This document shows positions 62,951 through 64,000 of a DNA stretch of 64,000 nt, piece by piece (within the stretch, counting starts at the first letter, position 1; the number at the start of each line of letters is the position of its first letter). The stretch covers positions 124,001-188,000 of the forward strand of contig NZ_CP037423.1 in assembly GCF_007754155.1 (NCBI RefSeq), written 5' to 3'. Under the pieces are notes generated by a model. That model saw only the letters and a program-made list of their open reading frames with translations. It was not told the DNA's origin and ran no database searches. The stretch is from Stieleria neptunia (lineage in GTDB: Bacteria; Planctomycetota; Planctomycetia; Pirellulales; Pirellulaceae). The position numbers and the translations under genes are program-made.

Positions 62951-63226
62951 TTATTCGTCGGCGGGCAAGTCGACATCCACGTCGGGAACGGTGACCTTTT
63001 TCTTTTCCATGTCGACGTCCACATCTGGGACCGTGACCTCCGCCTCTTCTGTCGAAACATCCACGTCGGGGCCGTCTACGTCATAAGCGGGCAGGTTACC
63101 GGGATCGCCTGACACATCCACGTCCACATCTGGCAGCCGACCGTCTTCAGTTTGTTCGACGTCGCAACCTACGGTCGAAAGTGCCAACGCGAGCGACAAC
63201 GAACTGTAAAGGAATTTCTTGTACAT
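62951..63226 (-). CDS. Small acidic lipoprotein with PDVDVD repeats
   Basis: This encodes 91 residues from ATG at 63226, starting MYKKFLYSSLSLALALSTVG, then Cys of the lipobox (STVGC). The mature part is very acidic and built of repeats: LPDVDVDVSG, GPDVDVSTEE, TVPDVDVDMEKK, TVPDVDVDLPAD. It is a lipid-anchored envelope protein of unknown role. The repeated Asp could bind cations such as calcium. It lies upstream of Pmp3 and MscS on the same strand, giving a likely stress-related group. Confidence 0.8.
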   Translation of the reverse strand: MYKKFLYSSLSLALALSTVGCDVEQTEDGRLPDVDVDVSGDPGNLPAYDVDGPDVDVSTEEAEVTVPDVDVDMEKKKVTVPDVDVDLPADE

Positions 63227-64000
63227 GTTGATTCCATGGGGATTCACAGGCTTGGCGGCACATCGGCTGTGGAGGTGTGAGAAGTTCATTTGCCGCTGCG
63301 GATCAGCAAACGCAAAGGGTGTGCCGGAGACGACGAAGCAAGAGAAAGACCTGATTTTGCTTCCTTCAGACGAAGATTTGACAGCCGAGCAACCACGCCG
63401 GTTGATGCAAGACCAGGCGTCAACGTCACCTTCGTTGCAGTGACGGTTAAGGATGGGGGCAACTGACGGGTTGCTCTGATGCTCGTCGCTTACGACGACT
63501 GCAACCTCCAGCGAGCCACGACAGTCATCGCGTCGAAGAAGCGATGGCTCGACAGCGTCTCATGCGCCGGGACGTCAATTGTAGAAGGGACGGATTTGAT
63601 CGTGGCGCAAGGGACGTCCACTGTATTACTGAGCGTTTGCGTTTCTAGCGAAACGCCACAACACAGCCCGGGGTCGCGGAGCGCACCCCGGGTTTTGTGG
63701 AAATGGGAACTGGAACCCCAGCGGGGTTCAACAAACGACTCGCTGTGATCCGGGGGCAAACCGCGCGAGCCCGGCAGAACGCCTTGTTCAACCCCGCTGG
63801 GGTTGGCGGCCTCATGGTGACCGGAACTTGGGGTGCGCTAACGCGACCCCAAGCTTTGATGTGGCACGCCGTTGGCGTGAAACCGCTGCCGCGGTGGAAC
63901 GAGAAATGCGTCAGCAAAGCAATTGATGTCCCACACGCCACGACTTTTGCAGCGCCGGCCCTCTCTGGCGTTTGCTTGCTGCGCAAACGCCGTCTCTCCC
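63227..64000. repeat. Terminal gene-free region with palindromic repeats
   Basis: No convincing gene is found. Repeat elements: 63667-63692 (cccggggtcgcgga/gcgcaccccggg palindrome); 63714-63734 and 63784-63804 (aaccccagcggggttcaaca + a, inverted, one mismatch); and 63827-63853 (cttggggtgcgct/acgcgaccccaag palindrome). A weak open frame at 63479-63748 runs into these and is not supported. Confidence 0.75.

Noticed and set aside
63479..63748. 89-codon plus-strand frame near the window end
   Set aside because: It runs into palindromic repeats and has no motif, ribosome binding site or conserved composition.

Overview
The window reads as chromosomal DNA of a planctomycete, most likely a Pirellulales member of the Rhodopirellula/Stieleria type. 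The evidence is: high GC; an ECF sigma factor translationally coupled to a transmembrane Ser/Thr kinase; a second orphan Ser/Thr kinase; a surface protein with a LEPR-XLL-like N-terminal motif; lipoproteins and small 'NPYEP'-type membrane proteins; and many dispersed or tandem hairpin repeats between genes. This assignment rests on gene content and style, not on a marker gene. I saw no rRNA, tRNA, prophage, transposase or CRISPR array.

Layout. 0-1 kb: 5' part of an agmatine deiminase and a small basic protein (minus strand). 1.3-7.1 kb: a plus-strand run of ribosome hibernation factor, PTS IIA, HPr and enzyme I (a regulatory PTS without a permease), then a DUF2344 protein coupled to RNase E/G. 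7.1-8.1 kb: seven tandem ~141-bp hairpin repeats. 8.2-13.1 kb: a DUF6807 protein, MetG (minus) and a thioredoxin-trypsin fusion. 13.5-26 kb: a type II secretion operon (gspD, two small ORFs, then E, F, G, H, I, J, K, C-like, L, M and a TPR lipoprotein), most members joined by 4-base ATGA/GTGA overlaps. 26-27.5 kb: repeat-rich DNA enclosing two coupled small membrane proteins.

27.6-32.8 kb: FxsA, a lysophospholipase-like hydrolase, a Cache-sensor Ser/Thr kinase, its ECF sigma factor and a divergent FixJ-like regulator with an altered receiver site. 33-42 kb: housekeeping genes serS, M20 peptidase, clpS, mtaB, speA, a Ser/Thr kinase and accD. 42-47.6 kb: an exported FAD oxidoreductase and a SNF2 helicase with SWIM zinc fingers. 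47.9-56.4 kb: a surface/polysaccharide region of three glycosyltransferases, a sulfotransferase and a 1268-residue multidomain surface protein. 56.6-57.2 kb: a 21-bp tandem array of about 23 units. 57.3-63.2 kb: DUF2071, an HPt protein plus NtrC-type regulator, an EEP nuclease-fold protein, and an MscS channel / Pmp3 / lipoprotein cluster. The last ~770 bases hold no gene I can support, only repeats.

Three items deserve most attention. A 55-residue ORF between gspD and gspE looks like a nucleotidyltransferase whose middle has been deleted in frame, next to its small partner protein. The sigma/kinase/pseudo-receiver signalling island at 29-33 kb is unusual. Several repeat families share modules across the window.
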